A DNA stretch of 48,509 nt, taken from assembly GCA_025451995.1 (NCBI GenBank), contig JANWJE010000135.1:1-48509 (forward strand), written 5' to 3'. The position numbers and the translations under genes are program-made. The DNA is from Parachlamydiaceae bacterium (GTDB lineage: Bacteria > Chlamydiota > Chlamydiia > Chlamydiales > Parachlamydiaceae). The notes below the pieces were generated by a model. That model was not told the DNA's origin, ran no database searches, and worked only from the letters and a program-made list of their open reading frames with translations. Positions 1 to 7,152 of this stretch are shown here, piece by piece. The stretch's first letter is position 1. Each line of letters starts with the position of its first letter.

Positions 1-44
1 ACAATAAAACTAAGCGAAATTATAAGCAAATAAAATTTTATTTT

Positions 45-117
45 ACGGGGTAAACAAAACAAGCCATTGCTTATCTGCTAACGCAGATTGAGCAATGGCT
101 TGTTTTGTTTACCCCGT
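45..117. repeat. Perfect inverted repeat followed by GTGAACGGTTAC
   Basis: Two 27-bp arms (45-71 and 91-117) are exact reverse complements and enclose a 19-base loop that itself contains a short palindrome. The right arm runs into GTGAACGGTTAC (117-128), the terminal sequence also found at both ends of the inverted repeat at 37197-37339. The left partner of that terminal sequence is not visible here, so this may be a truncated or diverged member of the same element type. It lies downstream of the minus-strand gene at 163-522 and could also act as a strong hairpin, although there is no clear U-tract. Confidence 0.7.
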
Positions 118-162
118 GAACGGTTACTTAGGTACTCGTTTGTGCGATGAGCCAATTATGTT

Positions 163-522
163 TTAATTATCTTCCTTTTTATAGATCAAACATTTGCTTA
201 AATTTTTTTTAATTGAACCTTTTGCAGGTTTTGAAGTATTGCCAAAACTGCTGACGGCGACGATATAATATTTACGATTCTTACAAGGATTGATATCCGA
301 CACTATAAATTTCATTTTCTTCTGACCAGAATTTGGAATTTCGCCAATAAGATGTTTAAAATCAATTTTTTCTTTATAGATACGGAATAAGGATACTGGA
401 ATTCCTCTTTTAGGTATCTTAAAAGTAATTTCATCATTAAAGACAATTTCCCTCTTCATATGTTTATGAGCTGTTTTTGCCGTTAGGTGTTGGATTAAAT
501 CTGGGTCAATTGTCTGTTCCAT
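163..522 (-). CDS. Hypothetical protein, 119 aa
   Basis: I do not recognise this protein. It is soluble-looking, basic and lysine-rich, with no signal peptide or membrane segment. The middle part (residues about 35-95) alternates hydrophobic and charged residues in a pattern that suggests a beta-rich domain, and the sequence around VAVSSFGNTSKP resembles the end of a fibronectin-type-III-like strand, but this is too weak to name. Its start overlaps the end of the upstream minus-strand gene (506-943) by 17 bases, so the two are probably co-transcribed. Coding potential is moderate. Confidence 0.5.
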   Translation of the reverse strand: MEQTIDPDLIQHLTAKTAHKHMKREIVFNDEITFKIPKRGIPVSLFRIYKEKIDFKHLIGEIPNSGQKKMKFIVSDINPCKNRKYYIVAVSSFGNTSKPAKGSIKKNLSKCLIYKKEDN

Positions 523-943
523 TCATCAAGTGTTCTAATAACATATTTTCGTGCAAGTCTTGATCAAAACATATAGGAAATGATGGCATGAACACATGGC
601 AAGCAAGGCATGAGATTAAACCTGCTTTGGAATATGCATCTGGCATGCAATCCATATTGAATTCATTACATATTATGCAACAAGTTACCCCCCCAATCCA
701 AGTAAAAGTACAAATTTTTTCTGTAATGAAAAAAATGCTTGAATGGTTGAGTTGGGGAATTGTTGCAAGTGCCGAACACGTGATCATATTTAGAAATAAA
801 ACTGAGATGCCTGTTCCAAAAAAGCAATTACATTTAAAATTTTTTAATTTTTTGTGTTTTAATTCGGGCGTTAAATCATCAAATTTTTGATCCAAACTAT
901 TATAAGAGTTAATATATGATTGGGAACAACAGCTGTTTATCAT
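506..943 (-). CDS. Hypothetical Cys-rich membrane protein, 145 aa
   Basis: No family recognised. The protein has two hydrophobic stretches (roughly residues 41-62 and 73-92) separated by a short polar turn, and is unusually rich in cysteine (about 12 of 145). Two closely spaced hydrophobic segments are the layout of many chlamydial inclusion-membrane proteins, but that is only a structural analogy. It overlaps the downstream 119-aa gene by 17 bases on the same strand. The antisense reading frame inside it (588-890) is judged a shadow. Confidence 0.45.
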   Translation of the reverse strand: MINSCCSQSYINSYNSLDQKFDDLTPELKHKKLKNFKCNCFFGTGISVLFLNMITCSALATIPQLNHSSIFFITEKICTFTWIGGVTCCIICNEFNMDCMPDAYSKAGLISCLACHVFMPSFPICFDQDLHENMLLEHLMNGTDN

Positions 944-1046
944 AACTATTCTCAGTTATTATATAAATTTTATTTCAGGAGACTAAAGGAATTATGTAGT
1001 TTATAATTTATCATTTGTTGTCTTTGCTTTAAACAATAATACAAGG

Positions 1047-1384
1047 TTGTATATGAAAACGGCAATGAAAAAATTAAATATAGCTCTATTGCTGATGAGC
1101 TTATTTACTTATAAAGCGAATGCTGAAGAAGTCAAGATTGAGCAAAACTCTCATTTTTCTTTAGTCGAAGAAGATGCTTCCTTTGCAAAGCCATGGCTTC
1201 AATATTGGCATGCGATGAAAAAGGGACGGAGGCATCTTCTGTGTCGACTGCTATTTTTATTGCAAGAGCGGGTCTAGTTTATCCAAAAAGCTATAAAGTG
1301 ATTGACTTTGATCGCCCCTTTATGGTTGCTCTAATGAGCCCTTATGTGCCGGTCATGTTCGGGATCGTCAGAAATCCTAATTAG
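1047..1384 (+). pseudogene. Decayed serpin (signal peptide plus reactive-centre end)
   Basis: The first frame (from 1047, or the internal ATGs at 1053 or 1065) encodes a signal peptide ending near KANAEE and about 40 further residues. From about 1185 the homology continues in another frame up to 1384. This second part has the serpin hinge DEKGTEASS, a loop, and IDFDRPFMVAL, which fits the serpin signature pattern, ending in GIVRNPN. Counting from the hinge as in alpha-1-antitrypsin puts Arg at P1 (IFIAR/AG). Intact serpins have about 350-400 residues, so some 300 residues of the body are missing and the halves are out of frame. It is a remnant that cannot fold as an inhibitor. Serpins trap serine or cysteine proteases; an intact copy may exist elsewhere in the genome. 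Confidence 0.8.
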
Positions 1385-1419
1385 AACCTGTTTAAAATCT
1401 CAGATTTTTAGAGGATTTA

Positions 1420-1454
1420 AAAAAAGACCGCTCTTAAAGGAGCGATCTTTTTTT
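1420..1454. terminator. Bidirectional rho-independent terminator
   Basis: An A-run, a stem of GACCGCTC against GAGCGATC (one mismatch) with a short TTAAAG loop, and a run of seven T follow the serpin remnant. Because the A-run precedes the stem, the hairpin also has a U-tract on the minus strand, where it would end transcription of the convergent gene at 1482-1946. Confidence 0.75.
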
Positions 1455-1481
1455 AGCTAATGAGGCAAGAGGTCTTTTATC

Positions 1482-1946
1482 CTATTTTTCAGAATATAAT
1501 GATAGTGTGTGGATAGTCGCGATTCCTATGGCTGAATATTTAAAAGTATTCCAACCTGTAGATATCTGGTTGCAGTGATATGCCCAACCAAAGTAGTCTG
1601 ACGGTGAAAATGAATTTGGCTCAAAATAGGATGAATATCTTTTATGATCGATTGTAAACTGACTTAAGTGTCCGCAACATTCTAGCCAAATTTTTCTTAA
1701 AAAGTGATCTAGGTCTTCAAGCTTGGATTTGAATGGTACAGATAAATACAACCAATAGATTGGATTTTTATGCGGCCATTGCACTTTTATAAGAAATGCG
1801 TCGGAAGAATCTTCGATGCCTTGATTGAGGCATTTAGCAATATGACTTTTTGCAGCTCTTGTGGACATAATTTCTTTGCACTTACTGCAAACGCCCTTAG
1901 TCACAATTTGTTCATTACTGAGAAATATTTGCTCAAGATCTGACAT
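1482..1946 (-). CDS. pRiA4b ORF-3-like protein with N-terminal zinc knuckle, 154 aa
   Basis: Residues 20-38 hold CSKCKE and HIAKC, a C2HC-type metal-binding arrangement. Residues 50-110 contain LEDLDHFLRKIWLECCGHLS, a stretch I associate with the plasmid pRiA4b ORF-3 family, in which a 'DLD-FLR-IWLECCGHLS-F' segment follows a beta-strand. Family members normally continue with a beta-rich half and a second zinc site; here the tail after residue 110 is short and unrelated in appearance, so the gene may be truncated or frameshifted. The function of the family is unknown. It converges on the serpin remnant and shares its terminator. Confidence 0.5.
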   Translation of the reverse strand: MSDLEQIFLSNEQIVTKGVCSKCKEIMSTRAAKSHIAKCLNQGIEDSSDAFLIKVQWPHKNPIYWLYLSVPFKSKLEDLDHFLRKIWLECCGHLSQFTIDHKRYSSYFEPNSFSPSDYFGWAYHCNQISTGWNTFKYSAIGIATIHTLSLYSEK

Positions 1947-2058
1947 CCCAAAAATGTCTCTTTCATATCAGTATCAAAGCGAGGATCGCGTTGTAAATAA
2001 AAGAAAAACTAACATTCTCATCGTATTCATAAAAACCTCCAGTAGTGGTGTAATTTGA

Positions 2059-2688
2059 TTATGTGGGACGTAAGATGTAGCGACCTAGCTGATTGCCGAG
2101 GTGCAGAACCGGTCTGCTAGTAGCTGTATTAAATAAAGTCATTATTCTTACTTTGGTATCTGTTAGCCAGGTATTAACGTCCGATCTATTCGATGATGTA
2201 CCTTGATATTCCCGGATTTTCTTATATGCCCAATTAATACCTTTATAAGCCGATTGAGCAAGTGAAGGTAACGCCAATACCACAGCTACAATGCTAACAA
2301 CGTGACGAGGATGCCAGGGATTGACGGCAAATATGGTATTCGGTCCAAACACCCTATCGAGTTGAGAGGTTGAAAAAATGCATCCTATTAATGAAGATAT
2401 GATGAAAACTCCCGGACGAGAAACTCCGGCACTCAAAATCAGCGAAATCTTAGCGCAAACAATAATGACCTTATGGGCTACTTGCACCCATTTAGGATAG
2501 TCTGAACAAGCTTCAGTTGTAATTTTACGACCTCGTGCAATCTGATAAATATCAGAAATTTCAACCAGTCCAAATGCAAAGGTTACGGTGCCTGCGATAT
2601 TTTTTACACCCTCCTTGACTATTGGTTGATTAAGTAAGCGAACGGAAGAGGTAAATAAATTTTTTACTCCTCCTGAAATTGAATTCAT
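2059..2688 (-). CDS. Hypothetical two-segment membrane protein, 209 aa
   Basis: No named family recognised. Hydrophobic segments lie around residues 30-45, 72-112 and 130-147, followed by a polar C-terminus. The stretch NPWHPRHVVSIVAVVLALPSLAQ looks like a conserved loop plus helix. The length and bilobed hydrophobic core resemble short hydrophobic proteins common in Parachlamydiaceae and candidates for inclusion-membrane insertion, which is an inference. ATG start at 2688 is preceded by AAAGGAAAA at a suitable distance. Confidence 0.55.
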   Translation of the reverse strand: MNSISGGVKNLFTSSVRLLNQPIVKEGVKNIAGTVTFAFGLVEISDIYQIARGRKITTEACSDYPKWVQVAHKVIIVCAKISLILSAGVSRPGVFIISSLIGCIFSTSQLDRVFGPNTIFAVNPWHPRHVVSIVAVVLALPSLAQSAYKGINWAYKKIREYQGTSSNRSDVNTWLTDTKVRIMTLFNTATSRPVLHLGNQLGRYILRPT

Positions 2689-2837
2689 TAGTTTTCCTTT
2701 AACTGGATCATTATGGCCAAGATGATAAAGGTTTTCTCGTCTAACTTCAAATAAATTTATGCATCTCTGTGTAGGTTACCCTGCTTCCAAATTTTAACGT
2801 CTAATACCCTTGACAACTCTGATGGATTAACGAGAAT

Positions 2838-2868
2838 TTGAAAAATTTGAGGTATAATCAAAGGGCTA
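2838..2868 (+). promoter_or_regulatory. Candidate sigma-70-type promoter
   Basis: TTGAAA (2838-2843) and TATAAT (2863-2868) are separated by about 19 bases, and a second TTGACA lies at 2810-2815. No start codon with a credible gene follows for over 500 bases, so the target, if any, would be an untranslated RNA or the toxin-antitoxin operon at 3425. Confidence 0.3.
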
Positions 2869-3043
2869 GAAATTCATCTCCAGCCCACTTAATCGGAAAA
2901 TTGTCTCATTTGTCACAAGGACAAATGAAGAAGGAATTGCATAGTTTTTCGAGAACGTCTCACCCGTCTCAGATGTCACATAAGAAAAATAGTAATAGCT
3001 GAAATTTTGATTGATATTGAGAACTGAAAGGATCAGTCTTTGC

Positions 3044-3084
3044 GCCAGTTTGCTGCAGTCGATTGCGTAAAATTTGCGTAATTG
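3044..3084 (+). repeat. Element arm repeat, copy 1
   Basis: A 41-bp sequence from GCCAGTTTGC to TTGCGTAATTG matches 14496-14536 with only a few mismatches, and more loosely about 16661-16696. All copies sit near tRNA-Tyr-derived repeats, so they are probably recombinase-binding arms or conserved ends of related integrated elements. Confidence 0.6.
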
Positions 3085-3135
3085 AAGAAAATGAGGCTCT
3101 GAAGAGAACCTATAGAAATCAAGCTGTGAGTGGAT

Positions 3136-3187
3136 GGGAGCGGTTGGACTCGAACCAACGGAGACCGAAGTCGAGGGATTTACAGTC
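3136..3187 (-). repeat. att-like repeat from the 3' half of tRNA-Tyr, copy 1
   Basis: These 52 bases match the tRNA-Tyr gene at 18199-18250 from the anticodon (TGTA) to the acceptor end with a single mismatch in the acceptor stem. There is no 5' half, so it is not a working tRNA. Such duplications of a tRNA 3' end mark the boundary of an integrated element; the partner is at 14346-14397. Confidence 0.85.
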
Positions 3188-3424
3188 ACCCGCAACCCAA
3201 CAAGCTACAACACACCGCAAAACATAACAAAAACAAGATTAAAAGTTTACATGAATTTATTTTTTGTCATTTTTTGTGATTTCCAGCGATTGTTTGTGGC
3301 TAAGTGGGGTAAAATTGGGGAATGATTTTTTTTATTTTCAATTTTGAGATGAAAAACTGAAATTTCCCACTACTAAACAAATCCCACAAATTATATAATG
3401 GGATATAAGCAAGGAGAAAAGATT

Positions 3425-3730
3425 ATGAGGAAACAGCAAAATAAAATCCAAATGGATGATAAATACCGCATTTGTTTAGGCAGTTTTTTATCCAAAGAAG
3501 AACGAGAGCGATTGAGTTCTTTTCGAGTGTCCCGCCTTGAAGATGGCAAAATTGTACTAGATCCATTGGTGGAAATTCCTGCAAGAGAACATTGGATATA
3601 CAAAAATCCTGAAGCACTTGCTTCATTAATGAGAGGAATCGAAGATGCAAAAAATGGACGCCTTGTTGATATGAATATCGACTTCTCTCAGTTTTTAGAC
3701 GATGAAGATAAAAAACATGTTCAAGATTAG
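3425..3730 (+). CDS. AbrB/SpoVT-like antitoxin, 101 aa
   Basis: The start at 3425 is chosen because AAGGAG lies eight bases upstream. The N-terminal half (residues 10-50: KYRICLGSFLSKEERERL...FRVSRLEDGKIVLDPL) resembles the swapped-hairpin DNA-binding domain of AbrB/SpoVT antitoxins, and the segment VEIPAREHWIYKNPEALASL is the toxin-binding tail seen in proteins paired with a RelE-like cytotoxin. It overlaps the toxin gene by 14 bases, so translation is likely coupled. It should neutralise the toxin and repress the operon. Confidence 0.75.
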   Translation: MRKQQNKIQMDDKYRICLGSFLSKEERERLSSFRVSRLEDGKIVLDPLVEIPAREHWIYKNPEALASLMRGIEDAKNGRLVDMNIDFSQFLDDEDKKHVQD

Positions 3731-4010
3731 ATTTACCGAAGAATCCGAAGATCAGTTTTTAAGCTTACAACGAGCAAAAGACAAAAAAGCTCAATTTAAG
3801 GCGGTTGGGAAAGCTTTAGCATTTATGAACGCCAATCTAAGGCATCCTTCCCTATACACTCATAAATTTGACGAGATGGAATCGCCTTTCGGCGGTGATG
3901 TTTTTGAATCTTATGCTCAAAATAAAACTCCGGGAGCATATAGAATATTTTGGGCTTATGGCCCAAACAAATCTGAAATCACGGTATTGGCAATTACTCC
4001 ACATCCATAA
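3717..4010 (+). CDS. RelE/ParE-like toxin, 97 aa
   Basis: Begins inside the end of the antitoxin gene. The sequence has the compact RelE-fold pattern: an N-terminal strand (KIRFTEES), two helices (DQFLSLQRAKDKKAQFKAVGKALAFM), RHPSLYTHKF, and three C-terminal strands with ESYAQNKTPGAYRIFWAYGP and ITVLAITPHP. These last motifs are typical of the RelE-like cytotoxins that accompany AbrB-like antitoxins. The expected activity is ribosome-dependent mRNA cleavage; this is family knowledge, not shown here. The frame is intact. Confidence 0.75.
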   Translation: MFKIRFTEESEDQFLSLQRAKDKKAQFKAVGKALAFMNANLRHPSLYTHKFDEMESPFGGDVFESYAQNKTPGAYRIFWAYGPNKSEITVLAITPHP

Positions 4011-4082
4011 CGAGGTAGGTAGGGCATCTACTCTTGCAACTTTTGTTTGCGCTCCAAGCACCTTGCCCAAAACATAAGATAA

Positions 4083-4301
4083 ATTAAAAGAAAAAGAATT
4101 AAGGCAGCTCTTGACAAATTATACCACTTTTGTAAAGATATTTGGCTTACGAGACTAGAAATAAGCAGATTTTTGAATCGTAACCCTGATGGAATACGCG
4201 ATCGCTTCTTAACCCCACTGGTTGATAGCGGTGAACTAGAATTGCGTTATCCTGACAAACCCAATAGAGCAGATCAAGCTTATCGCACGGTACAAAGATA
4301 A
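4083..4301 (+). pseudogene. C-terminal fragment of a winged-helix regulator/helicase-related protein
   Basis: An open frame without a start codon encodes about 72 residues ending in FLNRNPDGIRDRFLTPLVDS, then GELELRYPDKPNRADQAYRT. This matches, from memory, the C-terminal winged-helix of large AlbA_2/RecG-like transcriptional regulators ('NPD-LR-RFL-PLV--G-LELRYP-KP-----YRT'). The rest of the gene, normally 350-500 residues, is absent, and a stop lies directly upstream at 4080. A broken cargo gene of the integrated element. Confidence 0.6.
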
Positions 4302-4397
4302 GAAAAAATTTATGAGTCCTAAGCAGTGAGCCAAGGTACTTGTTTTTTTCAAATTCAAATACCATAGAAATCTTCATCCAGCCTATTTAAATATTGT

Positions 4398-4590
4398 TTA
4401 AATCCTTTCATTATGAGCCCTATTATTTAGGGGTAAGTAAAAAAGGTGTTTAATGGAATCACTTATGTAAATTTTTGCATCCTTCGGTGTTTCAATTAAA
4501 GTTATTGTTTCTCCATCCCATAAAAAGAAATTTTCACACACCGGCGTAGATTTATCCTTATAGGGATGTTTATCAAAACATTGTATCCGT
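4398..4590 (-). pseudogene. Coding-like fragment, about 60 aa, no start
   Basis: On the minus strand an open frame without a normal start codon reads CFDKHPYKDKSTPVCENFF, then LWDGETITLIETPKDAKIYI and KHLFYLPLNN before a stop at 4398. The composition looks like real protein rather than a random frame. It lies antisense to, and partly under, the DUF1016 fragment, as if two damaged genes were joined here. No family recognised. Confidence 0.3.
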
Positions 4591-4822
4591 CGACGATATC
4601 ATGCGCCATCCCGAAGATAGGCCAACCATTGGAATGATTCTTTGCAAAACGAAAGACAACTTCGTCGTGGAATATGCTTTAAGAAATATCCACAAGCCCA
4701 TGGGAGTTTCCGGCTATGAAACATTGTTAATGGATAAGCTACCCAAAGAGTTCAAACGCACTCTACCTACTGTAGAAGAAATTGAAAGGGAAAAAGTGAA
4801 AATAGCTAAAAAGCTTCTTTGA
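4568..4822 (+). pseudogene. C-terminal fragment of a DUF1016 (YhcG-type) nuclease
   Basis: The frame reads VSVDDIMRHPEDRPTIGMIL, then CKTKDNFVVEYALRNIHKPM and GVSGYETLLMDKLPKEFKRT, which corresponds to the end of the PDDEXK nuclease domain of DUF1016/YhcG proteins (pattern HP-D-PTIGLILCK--N-VVEYALRD--KPIGVS-Y). Full proteins have about 330-370 residues; here only about 80 remain, and the ATG at 4601 is internal. DUF1016 proteins are often linked to restriction-modification or mobile loci. Judged a remnant. Confidence 0.65.
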
Positions 4823-5139
4823 ATTATTGTCTTGTGTTGAGGGCAATTGTCCCATTCATGTCCCATAACCTATTTTTGTTTCTTTTAGGTTAGTAAGACT
4901 TGGATTGTAAACCATTGATGATGAGAGATTGGGGGCGGTTGGACGCATTCAGAACTTTTGATTGGCAGGCAGTCGCTTTGTTGCTGTGCAATTCCCCTCC
5001 TTCTCTTGCTGCCTAAAATCCTTAATAATCAGATATTATAGCTTTCATGCAATATAAATCTTGTGTTTTTATGCCATACTGGCATAACTTAAGATTAATT
5101 TGATAGTTTTGTTGCTATCATAATTATATTGAGGTAACC
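4823..5139. other. Intergenic region with a short coding remnant and operators
   Basis: No gene. At about 4921-5016 a short frame reads WGRLDAFRTFDW, a segment repeated at 6780-6814 with synonymous and single-residue changes. Its first 14 bases (GGGGGCGGTTGGAC) equal the acceptor end of the tRNA-Tyr gene. The right part holds the operator-like palindromes of the next operon. Confidence 0.4.
5069..5120. promoter_or_regulatory. Operator-like palindromes before the XRE/Fic operon
   Basis: TTATGCCA-TAC-TGGCATAA (5069-5087) is a perfect 8-bp palindrome with a 3-base centre, followed by TGATAG-N8-CTATCA (5101-5120). Both lie 20-70 bases upstream of the XRE-family gene, as expected for autoregulation by its product. 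GAGG just before the ATG at 5140 is the ribosome binding site. Confidence 0.55.
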
Positions 5140-5601
5140 ATGAAACGGCAATCTTCTGCAGAACAGACTTTTATTCAAGAAGTTGTGGATGAATCAAAAA
5201 AGCTAAAATCGGCAATGAGAGGTCTTGCGATCGGAAGCTTTATAAAATTGATTCGCCAACAGTTGGGAATGTCGCAGAAAGTTCTTGCAGCGCGTGCCGG
5301 AGTACCACAATCTACAGTGTCGCGAATTGAACAAGGGCAGCGAGATGCAAGCTTATCCACCCTAACTAAAATTCTTGGAGCTCTTTCTTGCGATCTAGTG
5401 ATTGCCCCAGTTTTAAAAGAACCCATAGAAACAATTCGTCATAAGCAGGCAAGGAGAATCGCTGAAAAACGGATAAATTATCTAAAAGGGACGATGAACT
5501 TGGAAGAACAGCAACCAGATGCCTCGTTTACCCAGACACTTCTTCAAGAAGAAGAAACTCGTCTTTTGCAAGGACCTGACTACAAATTGTGGGAAGAGTA
5601 A
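5140..5601 (+). CDS. XRE-family regulator, 'mobile mystery protein A' type, 153 aa
   Basis: Residues 38-68 form a Cro/C1-type helix-turn-helix (GMSQKVLAARAGVPQSTVSR, then IEQGQRDASLSTLTKILGAL). The N-terminal extension and the C-terminal tail with ETIRHKQARRIAEKRI fit the family that I know as mobile mystery protein A, which is always followed by a Fic/DOC-domain protein B, as here. The stop and next start share TAATG, so the two are translationally coupled. The protein is the probable antitoxin/repressor of the pair and may bind the palindromes at 5069-5120. Confidence 0.75.
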   Translation: MKRQSSAEQTFIQEVVDESKKLKSAMRGLAIGSFIKLIRQQLGMSQKVLAARAGVPQSTVSRIEQGQRDASLSTLTKILGALSCDLVIAPVLKEPIETIRHKQARRIAEKRINYLKGTMNLEEQQPDASFTQTLLQEEETRLLQGPDYKLWEE

Positions 5602-6233
5602 TGGAAAGACATTTTGAGGTTCCACAAGGAGCCACTCCTATTGCTGATTGCAGCGACCTTATTCCAGGTTGGGTTCATACTTCTCATGACCTTAACCGAG
5701 TGGAAGCGGAAAATATTCTCAAGGCACAAAAGAAACATCTTAAAAGCTCTCATCCAAAAAACTGGTTTCATCCAGAAAAATTGAAGGCAATTCATCAAGA
5801 CATGTTCAAGGATGTTTGGAATTGGGCTGGGATGTACCGAAAATCAACAACCTCAATTGGTATTAAACCTGGCTTAATTCCTACGCGGCTGGCCGGACTT
5901 TGTTTTGAAGTAAATTTATGGTGGGAAAATCTTCCGCAGCTCACTCTCATTGAAATGGCCGCTAGAATTCACCATCAACTCGTCTCTATCCATCCTTTTG
6001 AAAATCGAATTTTACAGCTCGCAATCAAAGCCGGCTTAGAAAGTATCGCACGAATTTTAATAGAAAAAGGAGCGGATATCCATGCCATAGATCGAAGTGG
6101 ATTAACCCCATTTCAGACAGCTGTCGCACAGAACAACAAATCTCTTACAGACTTTTTGATAGCAAAAGGCGCAAAGCCCAAAGCTCCTCCAGGGACGGGA
6201 TATACACAATATTATCATCTCTATCGAGAATAA
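5601..6233 (+). CDS. Fic-domain (mobile mystery B) protein with broken motif fused to ankyrin repeats, 210 aa
   Basis: Start chosen at 5601 because it shares TAATG with the upstream stop. Residues 1-130 follow the Fic protein of mobile mystery pairs: VPQGATPI, LIPGWVHT, LKAIHQDMFKDVWNWAGMYR, and the helix before the active site. The catalytic motif, normally HPFxxGNGR, reads HPFENR (131-136): the GNG is missing. Directly after it the sequence becomes ankyrin-like (LQLAIKAGLESIARILIEKG, then ADIHAIDRSGLTP, NKSLTDFLIAKGAK). Without the phosphate-binding GNGR loop AMPylation is unlikely. The gene is an intact frame created by recombination between a Fic gene and an ankyrin gene; it could be inert or a new binding protein. 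Confidence 0.75.
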   Translation: MERHFEVPQGATPIADCSDLIPGWVHTSHDLNRVEAENILKAQKKHLKSSHPKNWFHPEKLKAIHQDMFKDVWNWAGMYRKSTTSIGIKPGLIPTRLAGLCFEVNLWWENLPQLTLIEMAARIHHQLVSIHPFENRILQLAIKAGLESIARILIEKGADIHAIDRSGLTPFQTAVAQNNKSLTDFLIAKGAKPKAPPGTGYTQYYHLYRE

Positions 6234-6302
6234 TTAAAAAAGTGTAAATATCAGAATATGAGCGGAAACAACACTTTCTCCAAAACAATTTCTCCACTCT
6301 GA

Positions 6303-6734
6303 AAAGGATTCGAAATCAATCAAGAGGGGGTATGGTTTCTAATTCCAAAACAGGATGGAATTCAAAAGATTTTCGTTTGTGCACCCCTTCATGTTCTTGC
6401 TTATGCGCGCAATGATCGCCATGAAAATTACTCAAAACTCCTTGAATTCATCGATCCGGATGCAAATATACATCAATGGCTTATGCCACAAGAATTTTTA
6501 GCCGCCGATGGAAGTGGGGTAAGAAAAACTCTTTTATCAATGGGTTTAAGGATTGGTGAAGATCGTAAGGCGAAGGATCTCTTGACTCGCTACCTATTGT
6601 CTTGTGATCCCACTGATCGCGTCAGAACTATCGATCGGACAGGATGGCATGGTCAATCTTATGTTCTTCCAGAAGGAGCTATAGGAAAACAGATTGGAGA
6701 AAAAATATTATTTTTAGGACCTCAGTTTCAGTAA
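6303..6734 (+). pseudogene. Truncated N-terminal copy of the DUF927 helicase
   Basis: Translated from just after an in-frame TGA (6300-6302), this fragment matches residues about 18-155 of the intact protein at 11034-12755 with roughly nine in ten identical residues (for example GEDRKAKDLLTRYLLS, VRTIDRTGWHGQ). It stops at FLGPQFQ, well before the Walker A motif. The beginning of the gene is replaced by unrelated sequence carrying stops. It is a remnant of a second, related element or of a partial duplication. Confidence 0.85.
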
Positions 6735-6739
6735 GGGAA

Positions 6740-6886
6740 CCGTTCTTAACAATATTGGACTTCAAGAATCGTCCAGAAGAATGGGGGCGGTTGGACGGGT
6801 TCAGAACTTTTGACTGGGCCAAATTAATTGAAAATTTGCCTCATGACTTCTTAAGGGTTGAGTTGACCCAAGGAAAAAGGATGTGA
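6740..6886 (+). pseudogene. Coding remnant with WGRLDGFRTFDW motif
   Basis: An open frame reads FKNRPEEWGRLDGFRTFDWA, then KLIENLPHDFLRVEL before a stop. The twelve residues WGRLDxFRTFDW recur at 4928-4963; the differences are one conservative residue change and a synonymous codon, which suggests descent from a translated gene. I cannot name the family. The first 14 bases of the shared segment equal the tRNA-Tyr acceptor end, so an origin in an old att junction is also possible. Confidence 0.35.
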
Positions 6887-7152
6887 AAATTGCTATCGAG
6901 GGGCTATGGTCTGCGCATCAACAAGGAAAAAGTTTTTGATCACAGAATTCACAGAATTCACCTGGATTTTATTGAACTCTAATGGTAAAATCATTACTTC
7001 CGCTACAGCACAAATGTGCCGGAAAGTTAATTAAACTATAAGTAACTTTTTGAGTTTAATTATTTTTTTATTATAAAGAATTAATCTAGTTATTGCTTTT
7101 TTAATATAAGTAGTTTATAATTAATATTTTCAAATTAAAACAGAGGTTATTA

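Larger units (their letters stand above)
2869..3424. other. Non-coding junction region of the integrated element
   Basis: No convincing gene is present in either strand. The stretch holds a perfect hairpin (TCATTTGTC/GACAAATGA, about 2907-2929) without a T-run, a copy of the element arm sequence (3044-3084), the tRNA-Tyr-derived repeat (3136-3187) and an AT-rich leader before the toxin-antitoxin pair. Open frames across the tRNA-derived repeat are read-through artefacts. Confidence 0.5.

Noticed and set aside
588-890. Plus-strand frame of 100 codons
   Set aside because: Antisense to the membrane protein at 506-943, with poorer composition and no ribosome binding site.
2866-3195. Minus-strand open frame of 109 codons across the tRNA-derived repeat
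   Set aside because: Its first codons are the tRNA-Tyr repeat and the rest has no protein-like composition or ribosome binding site; typical tRNA read-through artefact.
3398-3424. Earlier start of the antitoxin at 3398
   Set aside because: It would place the AAGGAG ribosome binding site inside the coding region; 3425 has ideal spacing.
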